The translations under genes and the position numbers were made by a program. Below, in pieces: positions 33,213 to 41,193 of a DNA stretch of 64,000 nt. Within the stretch, counting starts at the first letter, position 1; each line of letters starts with the position of its first letter. Origin of the DNA: Streptomyces fagopyri. GTDB lineage: Bacteria; Actinomycetota; Actinomycetes; Streptomycetales; Streptomycetaceae. The stretch is from NCBI RefSeq assembly GCF_009498275.1, contig NZ_CP045643.1:4526001-4590000 (forward strand). Reading direction: 5' to 3'. The notes under the pieces were generated by a model, which did not search any database, was not told the DNA's origin, and saw only the letters and a list, made by a program, of their open reading frames with translations.

Positions 33213-34052
33213 ATGGGCTTCTTCCCGGACTCCCCTCGCGCCACCCGCGAAAGACCGTCGAGGGGCCGGCGCGCGGCCGTCGGCGTGACGGCGGCCGCGG
33301 CGGGCGCCCTGGCCGTTCTGCTGCTGGTCCCCGGAGGCGAGGACACGACACCCCGCACCCTCTCGGCGGACGAGGCCCGGCGCATGGCACTGGCTCCGTT
33401 CCGGGCCTACGAGGCCGGCCCGGCGGAGGTGACGGTGCGGCTGCCCCCGGTGGGGGAGGAGACGGGGACGGTGACCGTGCGCGCGATCGTCGATCACCGT
33501 CTGCGCCGGGCGGTGGGCGCGTGCGAGATGGTGGACGGCGCCCGCACGTCACGGGTCCTGCTCTCCTGGGACCCGGACGGCGTCGCCGAGGCCCGGCCGC
33601 GGACTCCGGCCTCGGGCGGAGCACCCGGACGCACGACGCGGGACCCCGCACGGGAGGTCGTGACGACCGCGGCGCAGGCCGTCCGCAGGGCACGCGCCCT
33701 GGAGCCCGGCCGGTGGACCCGCCGCCCCTACTCCACCAGCCCGCTGGACCGCGCCCTGCGCCTGGTGGTGTCCGTGGCCGCCGACCGCCCCGGGGACGCG
33801 CGGCGGCTCGCCCGGTCGGGGCCGCTGTGGCTGCGCGAGGAGCACCTGGACGGCCACGGGTACGGCGTCTTCTCCGGTCCCCGCGCCACCGCTTCGCCCG
33901 CCGACCCCTCTCCCCTCACCTACTGGATCGGCGCCGGGGGCGATCTCCGCCGCGTGACCGCACGGGTCACCCCGGGTCATTACGCGACGGTGGACTTCGT
34001 GGCGGCCCGGGTGGCCACGGGGGTGCCGGGCACGCCCTGGGAGAGGAGGTGA
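33213..34052 (+). CDS. Membrane-anchored protein of unknown function (279 aa)
   Basis: Residues 1-20 are basic cytoplasmic, then one membrane helix (AAVGVTAAAAGALAVLLLVP). The external domain has two similar halves of about 100 residues, each with strand-rich sequence and a conserved-looking RALxxV pattern (VDHRLRRAVGACEMVDGART, LDRALRLVVSVAADRPGDAR), then YWIGAGGDLRRV. The family is not recognised. The ATG has no strong ribosome site. Codon use and domain-like sequence make it a real gene. Confidence 0.75.
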   Translation: MGFFPDSPRATRERPSRGRRAAVGVTAAAAGALAVLLLVPGGEDTTPRTLSADEARRMALAPFRAYEAGPAEVTVRLPPVGEETGTVTVRAIVDHRLRRAVGACEMVDGARTSRVLLSWDPDGVAEARPRTPASGGAPGRTTRDPAREVVTTAAQAVRRARALEPGRWTRRPYSTSPLDRALRLVVSVAADRPGDARRLARSGPLWLREEHLDGHGYGVFSGPRATASPADPSPLTYWIGAGGDLRRVTARVTPGHYATVDFVAARVATGVPGTPWERR

Positions 34053-34088
34053 GGAACCCGCCGGTGAACGGCGGGACCGGGACGGCGC

Positions 34089-34367
34089 TTACGCCGGGTC
34101 GGCCCAACTGGGTACGGCGGTACGGGCAGGCGCGGCAGCGGGCCGGCACACGAAGCCGAGCCGGGTGAGCGCACGGGCCACCTCGGCCTCGGTGAAGTCA
34201 CGGCGGTCCTGCCTGGTGATGACCTCGCCCACCTGCTTGACGGGGTAGGCGTGCGGCCCGACGACCACGGAGCCGGCGGTGACGGACTCGGGCTCGACGC
34301 CCGCCATCGAGTGTTCGACCTCGCTCTTGGTGAGGTCGAAGGGGAATCGGGCGATCACACAACGCAT
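34089..34367 (-). CDS. Conserved small protein paired with cspA (92 aa)
   Basis: ATG with GGAGG 6 nt upstream. The sequence MRCVIARFPFDLTKSEVEHS, then VGPHAYPVKQVGEVITRQDR and FTEAEVARALTRLGFVCRP, is a soluble alpha/beta protein that I recall as common in Streptomyces next to cold-shock genes, without known function. It follows cspA on the same strand but is separated from it by a strong terminator, so it is expressed separately or by read-through. Confidence 0.8.
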   Translation of the reverse strand: MRCVIARFPFDLTKSEVEHSMAGVEPESVTAGSVVVGPHAYPVKQVGEVITRQDRRDFTEAEVARALTRLGFVCRPAAAPARTAVPSWADPA

Positions 34368-34512
34368 GGTGCCTCCGCGGGATGAAGTTCCGTGGCCCGG
34401 AAACTGGGCGAGGCGGGCCGGATAGTGGGCACGGCGGACAGAAAATTCGCCGGAAATTCAATCCGGGACGAAACCAGCCGGGGGACGGTGCCCGGGGGAT
34501 GAAACGAAAAAG

Positions 34513-34558
34513 CAGGTGGCCGGGACCCGCACCTCATGGTGCAGGTCCCGGCCACCTG
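34513..34558 (-). terminator. cspA rho-independent terminator (20-bp hairpin)
   Basis: CAGGTGGCCGGGACC is perfectly mirrored (15 bp), and inside it GCACC-TCAT-GGTGC adds 5 bp after one C-A mismatch. On the minus strand the stem is followed by CTTTTTCG, a real T-run, so it terminates cspA transcription. Confidence 0.9.
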
Positions 34559-34601
34559 TAGCATCGGCCGACTCAGAAGTCAGGCGTCAGCGGGTCCCGG
34601 A

Positions 34602-34805
34602 CTAGGCGGGGACGATGTTCTCCGCCTGGGGGCCCTTCTGGCCCTGCGTGACGTCGAAGGTCACCTTCTGGCCTTCCTGGAGCTCACGGAAGCCCTGGGT
34701 GGCGATGTTCGAGTAGTGGGCGAAGACGTCGGCGCCGCCGCCGTCCTGCTCGATGAAGCCGAAGCCCTTTTCCGCGTTGAACCACTTCACGGTGCCAGTA
34801 GCCAT
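34602..34805 (-). CDS. cspA: Cold shock protein CspA family (67 aa)
   Basis: ATG with AAGGAG 9 nt upstream. The complete cold-shock domain carries RNP1 [10 protein letters not shown] and RNP2-like DVFAHYS after [17 protein letters not shown]. It binds single-stranded RNA and DNA as an RNA chaperone and is a typical 67-residue actinobacterial member. A leader of over 100 nt with a hairpin and a strong downstream terminator suggest post-transcriptional control and abundant monocistronic mRNA. Confidence 0.97.
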   Translation of the reverse strand: MATGTVKWFNAEKGFGFIEQDGGGADVFAHYSNIATQGFRELQEGQKVTFDVTQGQKGPQAENIVPA

Positions 34806-35522
34806 GTCAATCTCCTTCGGGGCAAAGCTCGAGGACCCACACTGTGCGGGTCCGCGTCGCCGCGATGTTGCCCCCTCCGGATAAAACCGGAAATTCAGAA
34901 GCGACCGACCGGTACGGACCGGGAAGTACGCTCCAAGACTTTGGGAACCACAACTGCAACTGATATCGACACTAGCACGCCGGGCTCCGGAAGGGCGGCG
35001 CACTATCTCACCGCACTCCGGGGAATAAGGAACTGCCCCCTCGGCCGAGTCATTTTCTATCGCGGCCATGACAGATATTCCGAGCCCTCCCGCACCGGAT
35101 CTCCCGCCCGGTGGCCAGGTGGCCCTTACGGACAGGCCGCGGAGCCTGGCCTCGGGGCGCGACGCGCCGCCGGGGCCGTCCGCCGCCGTGCCGGCGCGAG
35201 AGACGGGACCCGTCCGGCGTGTCGCGGCCGGCGTCCGAAGAAGCCGCGCCGCTCGCCGAACCGCCTGCCGCTCCGTCCCCGTCCCCGGTGCCACCGCGCC
35301 ACCGCGCCGCAGGCTCGAGTTGCCGCCCCGCGACGGGCGGTGTGCGCTGGAGACCGGCCGAAGGCCGCCCGGCCGAAGGGATGCGCCCCGTACGAGACGG
35401 GACGCACCGCGTACGACCGGGGACACCCCGGACGGCACGGGACACCCCGGTCGGCACGGGGCCTCCCCGCCACAGGGGCGGTGAACGCCGCGCAGAGCGG
35501 CCCGTACGACGCAGGAGAGCGC
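34806..35522. other. 717-bp intergenic region with cspA leader
   Basis: The part next to cspA is AT-richer and holds a leader hairpin at 34833-34853 (GGACCC-x-CAC / GTG-x-GGGTCC) shortly before the ribosome site. The promoter was not pinned down. Nearer the next gene are two tandem 19-bp repeats (GGGACACCCCGGACGGCAC, 35420-35438 and 35439-35457). No credible gene was seen in 35068-35522. Confidence 0.55.
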
Positions 35523-35786
35523 ATGACGAGCGAGCCCGGTGCGGTGTCCGAGACCTTCGCGTTCGCGTGCCGGAACTGCGGGCACACCTGGGAGGCGGTG
35601 TTCCAGGTCATGTTCTTCACCGATCCGACCGACGCCGCCGGGCTGCACACGCAGGAGTACGTCGACGAGGACGGTGTCGCGATCAGGTCGCCGCTGGCCG
35701 ACGCGGTGTGCACACGGTGCGGGAGCCGCCGGGTGCGGGTGACGACGCCGGACGGCGGGCGGCCCGCCCACGACCCGGCCGGCTGA
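35523..35786 (+). CDS. Small zinc-ribbon protein (87 aa)
   Basis: ATG with CAGGAG 7 nt upstream. Two CxxC pairs, CRNCG at residues 16-20 and CTRCG near 65, frame a single zinc ribbon around an acidic loop ([20 protein letters not shown]). It could bind nucleic acid or a protein partner. No function is known to me. Confidence 0.8.
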   Translation: MTSEPGAVSETFAFACRNCGHTWEAVFQVMFFTDPTDAAGLHTQEYVDEDGVAIRSPLADAVCTRCGSRRVRVTTPDGGRPAHDPAG

Positions 35787-35893
35787 CGTCCGGCACGGCG
35801 GGTCACCCGGACGGGCCCGGTGCGCTGGTGGCGCGCCGCACCCGGTGGTGGCGTGGGAGGAGACATCGCGCCCGCCGTCAGGAGGCCCACGCC

Positions 35894-36730
35894 GTGAACC
35901 GTCCGCCGCACCGCCCCGCCTCCGTCCTCCCGCCGTCCCTCGCACCCCGGCTGCTGGTCTGTGCCGTGACGGTGGGCGTGCTGTGGTCGGCGGCCGCGTG
36001 CTCGACCGGTGACGGGGGTTCGGACCGTACGGTCCCCGCCTCCCCGCTGGCCGAGGTCTCGCCCGGCGCGTCGTCCGCCACACTCACCGTGGCCCAGGCC
36101 AAGGCCGCGCTGATCACCAACGCGGACCTGCCGTCGCAGTGGTCGGGGACGTCGGGTGCGGCGACCTGGCGGGACGGCCTGCTCAAGAGCAAGGTCGACG
36201 CGTCGGGCTTCGGCTCGGACAAGAGCGCCGCCGCCGACTGCCAGAAGCTGCTCGACGGCCTCTACGCCGAGGAACTGCTCGGCAAGCCGAAGGGGACCAA
36301 GGCCGTCACCGGTTTCGACGACAGCGACAACCAGGCGCAGATGCACTACCAGGTCGCGGAGTACGGGCAGTCGGAGCTGACCGGACAGCTGGCGTGGCTG
36401 GCCACGCTGCCGCAGACGTGCGCCGAGTTCACGGCCGTCGACGGGCAGGGCGGCCGGCAGAACGTCCAGGTCGTCTCGGCGCAGCTGCCCGACGAGGGGG
36501 ACGCCCGGCAGGGGCTGCGGGTGACCATGAACGGGCAGCTGGACGGCGATCCGTCGACCCTGACGCTCGACGTCGCCGCCGTACGGGTCGGCGACAGCGC
36601 CCTCTTCCTCACCAACGGCGGCCTGAACGGCGCCGAGTCGGACTCCACGGCGCAGGCCGTCCAGCAGGGCACCCCGCGACTGCGGCAGGTGCTCGAAGGA
36701 AAGACACCGGCCGCCAGCCCGACGAACTGA
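35894..36730 (+). CDS. Lipoprotein of unknown function (278 aa)
   Basis: The GTG has GGAGG 8 nt upstream. The signal peptide ([17 protein letters not shown]) ends in lipobox AAAC. The mature protein begins with a Ser/Pro linker, then [20 protein letters not shown], a motif seen in PknH-like/lipoprotein sensor domains of actinobacteria, and a strand-rich domain with two Cys (ADCQKLL and PQTCAEF). It probably sits on the outer membrane face as a sensor or binding protein. Confidence 0.8.
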   Translation: MNRPPHRPASVLPPSLAPRLLVCAVTVGVLWSAAACSTGDGGSDRTVPASPLAEVSPGASSATLTVAQAKAALITNADLPSQWSGTSGAATWRDGLLKSKVDASGFGSDKSAAADCQKLLDGLYAEELLGKPKGTKAVTGFDDSDNQAQMHYQVAEYGQSELTGQLAWLATLPQTCAEFTAVDGQGGRQNVQVVSAQLPDEGDARQGLRVTMNGQLDGDPSTLTLDVAAVRVGDSALFLTNGGLNGAESDSTAQAVQQGTPRLRQVLEGKTPAASPTN

Positions 36731-36765
36731 CGACGCCGAGGGACCACGGTCCGGCGGTCCCGGAA

Positions 36766-36821
36766 GGCCCAGGTGTACCGGTCCGGTCCAGTCGGCCGGC
36801 CCAGGTGTAGCGGTCCGGTCC
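36766..36821. repeat. Direct repeat of 24 bp, 23/24 identical
   Basis: GGCCCAGGTGTACCGGTCCG plus GTCC at 36766-36789 recurs at 36798-36821 with one change. It lies in the convergent gap between the lipoprotein and the L7/L12-like gene. Confidence 0.85.
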
Positions 36822-36886
36822 GGCCGGGTGCGGCGCGCCGATCGAGTCGCACCGTGCCGGTCAGGACGTACCGGTCGTACCGAGCG

Positions 36887-37165
36887 CTACTCCATCCGCT
36901 CGACCGCGTCCTTCGCCTCCTTGAGGCCCACACCCGTGAACTCCCGGTACGCCTTGATCGCCTGGATCTTCCTGCCGTCACGCGCGAGCGCGGCCACCTG
37001 CTCCAGCTCCGGCTCGTTCTCCTGGATGCCCAGGTGGCCGAGGATCAGGTCGAGTTTGCGCTCGACGCGGGCGATCCTGCGGTCGGTGCGGCCCAGCCTT
37101 CCCTCCAGCCCCGCGTAGCTCGCGAAGACGACCATGGCGAGGGCGAAGAGCCCGAGTATTCCCAT
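36887..37165 (-). CDS. Membrane-tethered ribosomal L7/L12 C-terminal-like protein (92 aa)
   Basis: One N-terminal membrane helix (MGILGLFALAMVVFASYAGL), then a charged heptad-like stretch (RRIARVERKLDLILGHLG), then GRKIQAIKAYREFTGVGLKEAKDAVERM, which is the L7/L12 C-terminal domain consensus. Such proteins are not ribosomal; the domain is known from small actinobacterial proteins of unclear role. It starts 10 nt after the marR stop on the same strand, so the two form an operon. Confidence 0.82.
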   Translation of the reverse strand: MGILGLFALAMVVFASYAGLEGRLGRTDRRIARVERKLDLILGHLGIQENEPELEQVAALARDGRKIQAIKAYREFTGVGLKEAKDAVERME

Positions 37166-37175
37166 GCGCCCGATC

Positions 37176-37664
37176 CTAGGGATGCGCTCCGGCGTCCACG
37201 CCCATACGGCGCAACAGGCCCAGGAGTGTGATCCGTTCCTCCTCGTCGAGCGGCGCGAAGGACGCGGCGAGCACCTCGACCGCGACGGCACGGCCCGCCT
37301 CCAGGGTCCGTTCGCCCGCCTCGGTGAGGTGGTGCTCGATCCGGCGGCCGCGACCCTGGCGCCGCTCGACGAGGTGCTGGGCGGCGAGCCGGCCGGCCAG
37401 CGTGCCGAAGGACTGGTCACCCTGGAAGGTCGCCATGGCCAGCTCGTGCGCGGAGGCGCCCGGCGACCGGGCGATGGCGCGCAGCGCGTCCCACTGGGCG
37501 AGGGTCGTGCCGACCGCCGCGAGGCGGGTGTCAAGCGCCCGGTGGTGCCGGTACTGCGCCTCCTTCACGGCGCGCCCCAGTGTTTCGAGGTCGACCGCGC
37601 CGCCCGGGTGAGCGTCCACGCGCTTCGCCTGCTCAGTCGTTCCGCCAGTCATGTCACGAGTCAT
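37176..37664 (-). CDS. MarR-family transcriptional regulator (162 aa)
   Basis: Helical dimerisation arms flank a winged HTH: LAQWDALRAIARSPGASAHE, FQGDQSFGTLAGRLAAQHLV and ERRQGRGRRIEHHLTEAGE (wing). The length is typical. It diverges from the alpha/beta hydrolase across 63 bp that contain two palindromes, so it very likely represses both genes until a small molecule, perhaps the hydrolase substrate, is bound. The ATG at 37662-37664 is used; a second ATG four codons in is possible. Confidence 0.9.
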   Translation of the reverse strand: MTRDMTGGTTEQAKRVDAHPGGAVDLETLGRAVKEAQYRHHRALDTRLAAVGTTLAQWDALRAIARSPGASAHELAMATFQGDQSFGTLAGRLAAQHLVERRQGRGRRIEHHLTEAGERTLEAGRAVAVEVLAASFAPLDEEERITLLGLLRRMGVDAGAHP

Positions 37665-37685
37665 GGCACCAGCCTAAGTCTTCGA

Positions 37686-37717
37686 ATACGCTTGCGTATA
37701 TACGTATGCGTATATAC
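37686..37717. promoter_or_regulatory. Two overlapping MarR operators in the divergent promoter
   Basis: ATACGCTTGCGTAT (37686-37699) is a perfect inverted repeat with a 2-nt centre. A second palindrome spans 37696-37717, with GTATA arms at both ends and one centre mismatch. This 32-bp AT-rich patch stands out sharply in GC-rich DNA. A TATACA -10 for the hydrolase lies within it. Confidence 0.8.
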
Positions 37718-37727
37718 AGTGGGGCGC

Positions 37728-38546
37728 ATGGCCGACACCGAGATCCGTACCGCCCGCACCCGTATCGTCCGCACCCGCCCCGACCTGCCGCTCACCCTCA
37801 CCGAGAGCGGCCCCGAGGACGGCCCCGTCGCCCTCGTGCTGCACGGCGGTGGCGGCCCCGCCACCGTCCAGGGCATCGCCGCCCACCTGGCCGCCCGGAT
37901 GCGGGTCGTGGTGCCCACGCACCCGGGCTGGAACGGGACCGAACGCCCCGGCTGGTTCACCGGCGTGGACGACCTCGCCCTCGCCTATCTGCACTGGCTC
38001 AGGGACGAGGACCACCGCGACGTCCTCGTCGTGGGCTCCTCGCTCGGCGGCTGGACCGCCGCCGAGATGGCCCTGCGCGACGACGGCGACCGCATCACCC
38101 GTCTCGTGCTCGTCAACTCCGCCGGTGTGGACGTACCGGGCGAGCCGATCCGCGACGTCTTCGCCCTCGACCCGCGCGAGATCGGCGCGTACTCCTTCCA
38201 CGACCCGGCCCGCTTCGCCGTGAACCCCGCCACCCTCACCGAGGAACAGATCACCGCCCAGAAGGCCGACATGGCGACGCTGCGGGCGCTGTGCGGCGAC
38301 CCGTACATGCACGACCCGAAGCTCCTGAACCGCCTCGGCCGGATCCGGATCCCGGCGCTCGTGCTGTGGGGCGAGAGCGACCGCGTCGTGACGCCCGCGT
38401 ACGGACGGGCGTTCGCGGCGGCGTTCGCCGACGCGCGGTTCGTGTCCGTGCCCGAGGCCGGTCATCTCCCGCACATCGAGCGGCCCGCGGCGACGTTCGG
38501 CGCCCTCGACGCCTATCTGGCCGGGACGGCCGTCGCGACGGGCTGA
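37728..38546 (+). CDS. Alpha/beta hydrolase (272 aa)
   Basis: LVLHGGGGPATVQGIA (oxyanion-hole HG motif), nucleophile elbow VVGSSLGGWTAAEMAL (catalytic Ser about 110), acid in LVLWGESDRVVTPAYG and His in VPEAGHLPHIERP. All triad positions are present. The ATG is 6-11 nt after the promoter -10, so the leader is very short. It is under the divergent MarR regulator. Its 3' end overlaps that of the YkuD-like gene by 34 nt (convergent). Substrate unknown. Confidence 0.9.
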   Translation: MADTEIRTARTRIVRTRPDLPLTLTESGPEDGPVALVLHGGGGPATVQGIAAHLAARMRVVVPTHPGWNGTERPGWFTGVDDLALAYLHWLRDEDHRDVLVVGSSLGGWTAAEMALRDDGDRITRLVLVNSAGVDVPGEPIRDVFALDPREIGAYSFHDPARFAVNPATLTEEQITAQKADMATLRALCGDPYMHDPKLLNRLGRIRIPALVLWGESDRVVTPAYGRAFAAAFADARFVSVPEAGHLPHIERPAATFGALDAYLAGTAVATG

Positions 38547-39265
38547 CGCCCCGACGAGGGGCGCGCGCCCGTGCCCTCGGCCGCCGGGGGAACGGTGTCC
38601 GCCCCCGCCGTGGACCGTCCGGAGGCCGTGTCCCCCACCTCGACGACCGCGCCCGGGTCCAACCGCCCGTACAGCCACCGCGCGTCGGCCGGCCGCAGCC
38701 CGATCCAGCCACCCGTGACGTCGTAGTTGCCGGGAGCCTTCTGGTCGGCGGAGAGGGCGCCGACGAAGTTCGTCGTCCCGTCCGCGGCCCGCAGTTCGAT
38801 CACCCAGGACACCTTCAGCCCGTAGACGCCCTTCAGCCCCACCTCCACGGCGGGCACCACCCGGACGTCCTGCTTCGCCACGACCTCCATCCGGCCCGTC
38901 GGGGTGCGGTGGCCGGGCATACCCGAGGAGATCGGCATGTGGCGGCCCGAGGCCGTGAGCGACCGGCGGGCGAGATCGACGGTGGCGCCGGCCGCGACGG
39001 GCCTGCTGGGCGGGGCGGTCGGGCTCGCGGCCGGGGACGGGCGCTCCCGCGTCCCGCCGTCGCCGAGGTTCAGGGCCAGCAGCACCGCCAGGCTCGCGGC
39101 GGCGCAGGCCCCGGCGAGGGACACGGCGACGGCCGTACGGCGGCGGCGGCGCCGGCGTACCGCCCGGAATCGGATCTCGGCCCCGGAGACCAGCGGCAGC
39201 GCCTCCCCGGAGGCGGCCAACTCGCGCATGTCGGTGGCGAGTCCGGAGGCGAGTTCATCGGACAC
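38513..39265 (-). CDS. YkuD-fold (L,D-transpeptidase-like) protein lacking the catalytic Cys (250 aa)
   Basis: The GTG at 39263-39265 has AGGGAGGA upstream and overlaps the sigma gene by 11 nt. Residues 1-40 are cytoplasmic (SDELASGLATDMRELAASGE), with one membrane helix at about 57-80. The external part has GHRTPTGRMEVVAKQDV and NYDVTGGWIGLRPADARWLY, which follows the YkuD end pattern but has Gly-Trp where HGC is expected, so no nucleophile is present. Coupling to an ECF sigma and an N-terminal cytoplasmic tail suggest a sensor/anti-sigma role in place of crosslinking; that is inference. Confidence 0.75.
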   Translation of the reverse strand: MSDELASGLATDMRELAASGEALPLVSGAEIRFRAVRRRRRRRTAVAVSLAGACAAASLAVLLALNLGDGGTRERPSPAASPTAPPSRPVAAGATVDLARRSLTASGRHMPISSGMPGHRTPTGRMEVVAKQDVRVVPAVEVGLKGVYGLKVSWVIELRAADGTTNFVGALSADQKAPGNYDVTGGWIGLRPADARWLYGRLDPGAVVEVGDTASGRSTAGADTVPPAAEGTGARPSSGRQPVATAVPAR

Positions 39266-39890
39266 GGTCGTCCTCCCTCTTCTCCTCGTCCGCGGCGGCG
39301 GCATCTGCGACGGCGGCGACAGCGGCGGCTGACGGGACCGCCGGGCGGGCGGAGCGCTTCCCTGTGTGCGCCGTTCGCCCTCCGTGCGCCTTCTTCCCCC
39401 CGTCGGGGGCCTCCCACTCCTCCACCGCGAGTTGCCGGGCCAGTGCCGCCCGGCCGCGGGACAGCCGGGCCTTCACCGTCCCCACGGGGGCCCCGGTTTC
39501 GGAGGCTACCTGCTCGACGCTGAGGTCGCACAGATGGTGCAGGACCAGCGCCATCCGCTGCGCCTCGGGCAGTGTGCGCAGTGCGGCGACCAGCGCCGTG
39601 CGCTCCGGATCGGGTCCCGGAGTGTGCTCGGGCGGCAGGGTGCGGCGTACGAGTTCCAGCCAGCGGCGCGCACGACGCCAGCGGCTCACCGCGAGCCGCA
39701 TCGCCACGGTCCGGATCCACGCCTCCGGCGCCCCGTCGGCGAGGAACTCCCGCCGCCGGTCCCAGGCGCGCACGAACGCCTCCTGGACGACGTCCTGCGC
39801 CTCGCCGTGGTCCCCGGTGAACGCGAAGAGCTGGCCGGTGAGCCGGGGGAACGCGGCGGCGTAGAACGCGTCGAACTCTTCCTCGGTCAT
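39255..39890 (-). CDS. ECF sigma factor, SigE-family type (211 aa)
   Basis: ATG with GGAGG 4 nt upstream. Region 2: FDAFYAAAFPRLTGQLFAFT, HGEAQDVVQEAFVRAWDRR and AWIRTVAMRLAVSRWRR. Region 4: TLPEAQRMALVLHHLCDLSV with HTH EQVASETGAPVGTVKARLSR. A C-terminal tail of about 45 Ala/Lys/Arg-rich residues is extra. It is translationally coupled to the YkuD-like membrane protein, the likely regulator. Confidence 0.9.
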   Translation of the reverse strand: MTEEEFDAFYAAAFPRLTGQLFAFTGDHGEAQDVVQEAFVRAWDRRREFLADGAPEAWIRTVAMRLAVSRWRRARRWLELVRRTLPPEHTPGPDPERTALVAALRTLPEAQRMALVLHHLCDLSVEQVASETGAPVGTVKARLSRGRAALARQLAVEEWEAPDGGKKAHGGRTAHTGKRSARPAVPSAAAVAAVADAAAADEEKREDDRVR

Positions 39891-40024
39891 GCCTCCAGCA
39901 GCTTCCTCGGTCGTGCCCCCGCCGGACGTTCCGGAATTTCCGCGGTCCCGTGCAACCCGGCGATCCGCGCCGTGCGTACAGGTCCCGTACGCCGCACATC
40001 GAAACACACCGCAGGGGGAACAGG

Positions 40025-40369
40025 ATGACGAGCGGAGCCAGGAGCCGTCGCCACATGGCCGGTTGGGCCACGGTCGTCGTCCGCGCCGACGAGCCGCGGG
40101 CCGTCGAGGACGGGCGCACCCGCACCGCCCCGGTCACGGCGGGCGCGCCGGGCACGGCCGGCCCGTACGGGGCGACGGCCGTCCCCGGCAGGGCGGCCGG
40201 GGTCTTCACGGACTCGCGGACCGCGGGTCATGGCACCGCCTGCGCGGACCGGGTGCGGTGCCGGGCTCGGTGGCCGGCCCGGTGCCGGGCGGGAAGCGCG
40301 CCCAAGTGGTCCCGGTCCGGGCTCGATCCGCCAAAGCCACACTTCACAGCGGGAGTTGCCTGCTCGTGA
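40025..40369 (+). CDS. Doubtful small protein (114 aa)
   Basis: An ATG with AGGGGG about 8 nt upstream opens a 114-codon frame (MTSGARSRRHMAGWATVVVR, then Ala/Gly/Arg-rich sequence with several Cys/Trp at the end). The first 70 residues have acceptable codon use; the rest looks like noise. It fills the gap between two divergent sigma genes. It may be real, but nothing identifies it. Confidence 0.25.
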   Translation: MTSGARSRRHMAGWATVVVRADEPRAVEDGRTRTAPVTAGAPGTAGPYGATAVPGRAAGVFTDSRTAGHGTACADRVRCRARWPARCRAGSAPKWSRSGLDPPKPHFTAGVACS

Positions 40370-40509
40370 ACGCCCGCGACACCGGGGACGAGGTCCACGC
40401 CCGGTCCGGGTCGCGCTGAATCCGCGGGCGGGAGAGCCGGGTTGTTCAGGTCTCGGCTCCCCCGCACCGCACCTCCCCACGTACCCGAGACTCCGAGGGA
40501 CCGCCGGTC

Positions 40510-41193
40510 GTGCCCCACATCCCATCCGACGCCTCATCCGACGCCTCGTCCCACATACCCGCCGGTGAGGGCGGCCTTCCGGCCGTGACCGGCCGGGAGG
40601 GCGACTTCACGACGTACGCCGCCGCGGCCTGGCCCCGCCTGGTCCGCACCGCGCACCTGCTCACCGGCGACCTCCGGGAGGCCGAGGATCTCGTCCTGGC
40701 CACGCTGGCCCGGGTCCGCGTCCGCTGGCGGCGCATCCCGCGCGACGACGTCGCCTTCTACGTACGGCGCTCACTGGTCGACCACCACCTCGGCCGTGCC
40801 CGGCGCAGACGTGTCACGCGGCTGCCGGCGTCCTTCCTGCCCGGGCGGTCACGGCGGCCCGCGCCCGACCGCGCGGAGGCGGTCACAGTGGCTGTCACCG
40901 GGGCCGACATGGCGACAGCCGCGCATGCCGACATGGAGGCCGCCACGGAGCGGGGCTTTCCCGGCCGACCCCCCACAGCGCGCTCGGCACTGCCGGCGCT
41001 CTCGGCGCTCTCGGCGCGGCAGCGCGTCGTGCTGGTGCTGCGCTTCGACGAGGGCCTGGGCGAGGCCGAGACCGCCCAGCTGCTCCGCTGCTCCCCCGGC
41101 GCGGTCAGGGCGCTCGCGCGGCGCGGCCTGGAGGCCCTGTGCGCCGATCCCTCCTTCGCCCCTCGCTCTGTCGCCCTCGGAGCCCGCTCATGA
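40510..41193 (+). CDS. ECF sigma factor, SigE-family type (227 aa)
   Basis: GTG start. Region 2: FTTYAAAAWPRLVRTAHLLT, LREAEDLVLATLARVRVRW and VAFYVRRSLVDHH, the SigE-family (ECF41/SigE-like) pattern common in Streptomyces. An inserted Ala/Thr-rich linker (about 105-155) precedes region 4: LSARQRVVLVLRFDEGLGEA with HTH ETAQLLRCSPGAVRALARR. The stop overlaps the next ATG (ATGA). It is the first gene of a four-gene overlapping operon. Confidence 0.87.
   Translation: MPHIPSDASSDASSHIPAGEGGLPAVTGREGDFTTYAAAAWPRLVRTAHLLTGDLREAEDLVLATLARVRVRWRRIPRDDVAFYVRRSLVDHHLGRARRRRVTRLPASFLPGRSRRPAPDRAEAVTVAVTGADMATAAHADMEAATERGFPGRPPTARSALPALSALSARQRVVLVLRFDEGLGEAETAQLLRCSPGAVRALARRGLEALCADPSFAPRSVALGARS

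Noticed and set aside
35068..35484. Plus-strand frame of 138 codons upstream of the zinc-ribbon gene
   Set aside because: Third-position base use is not that of a Streptomyces gene, the sequence is Pro/Arg-rich and it overlaps tandem DNA repeats.
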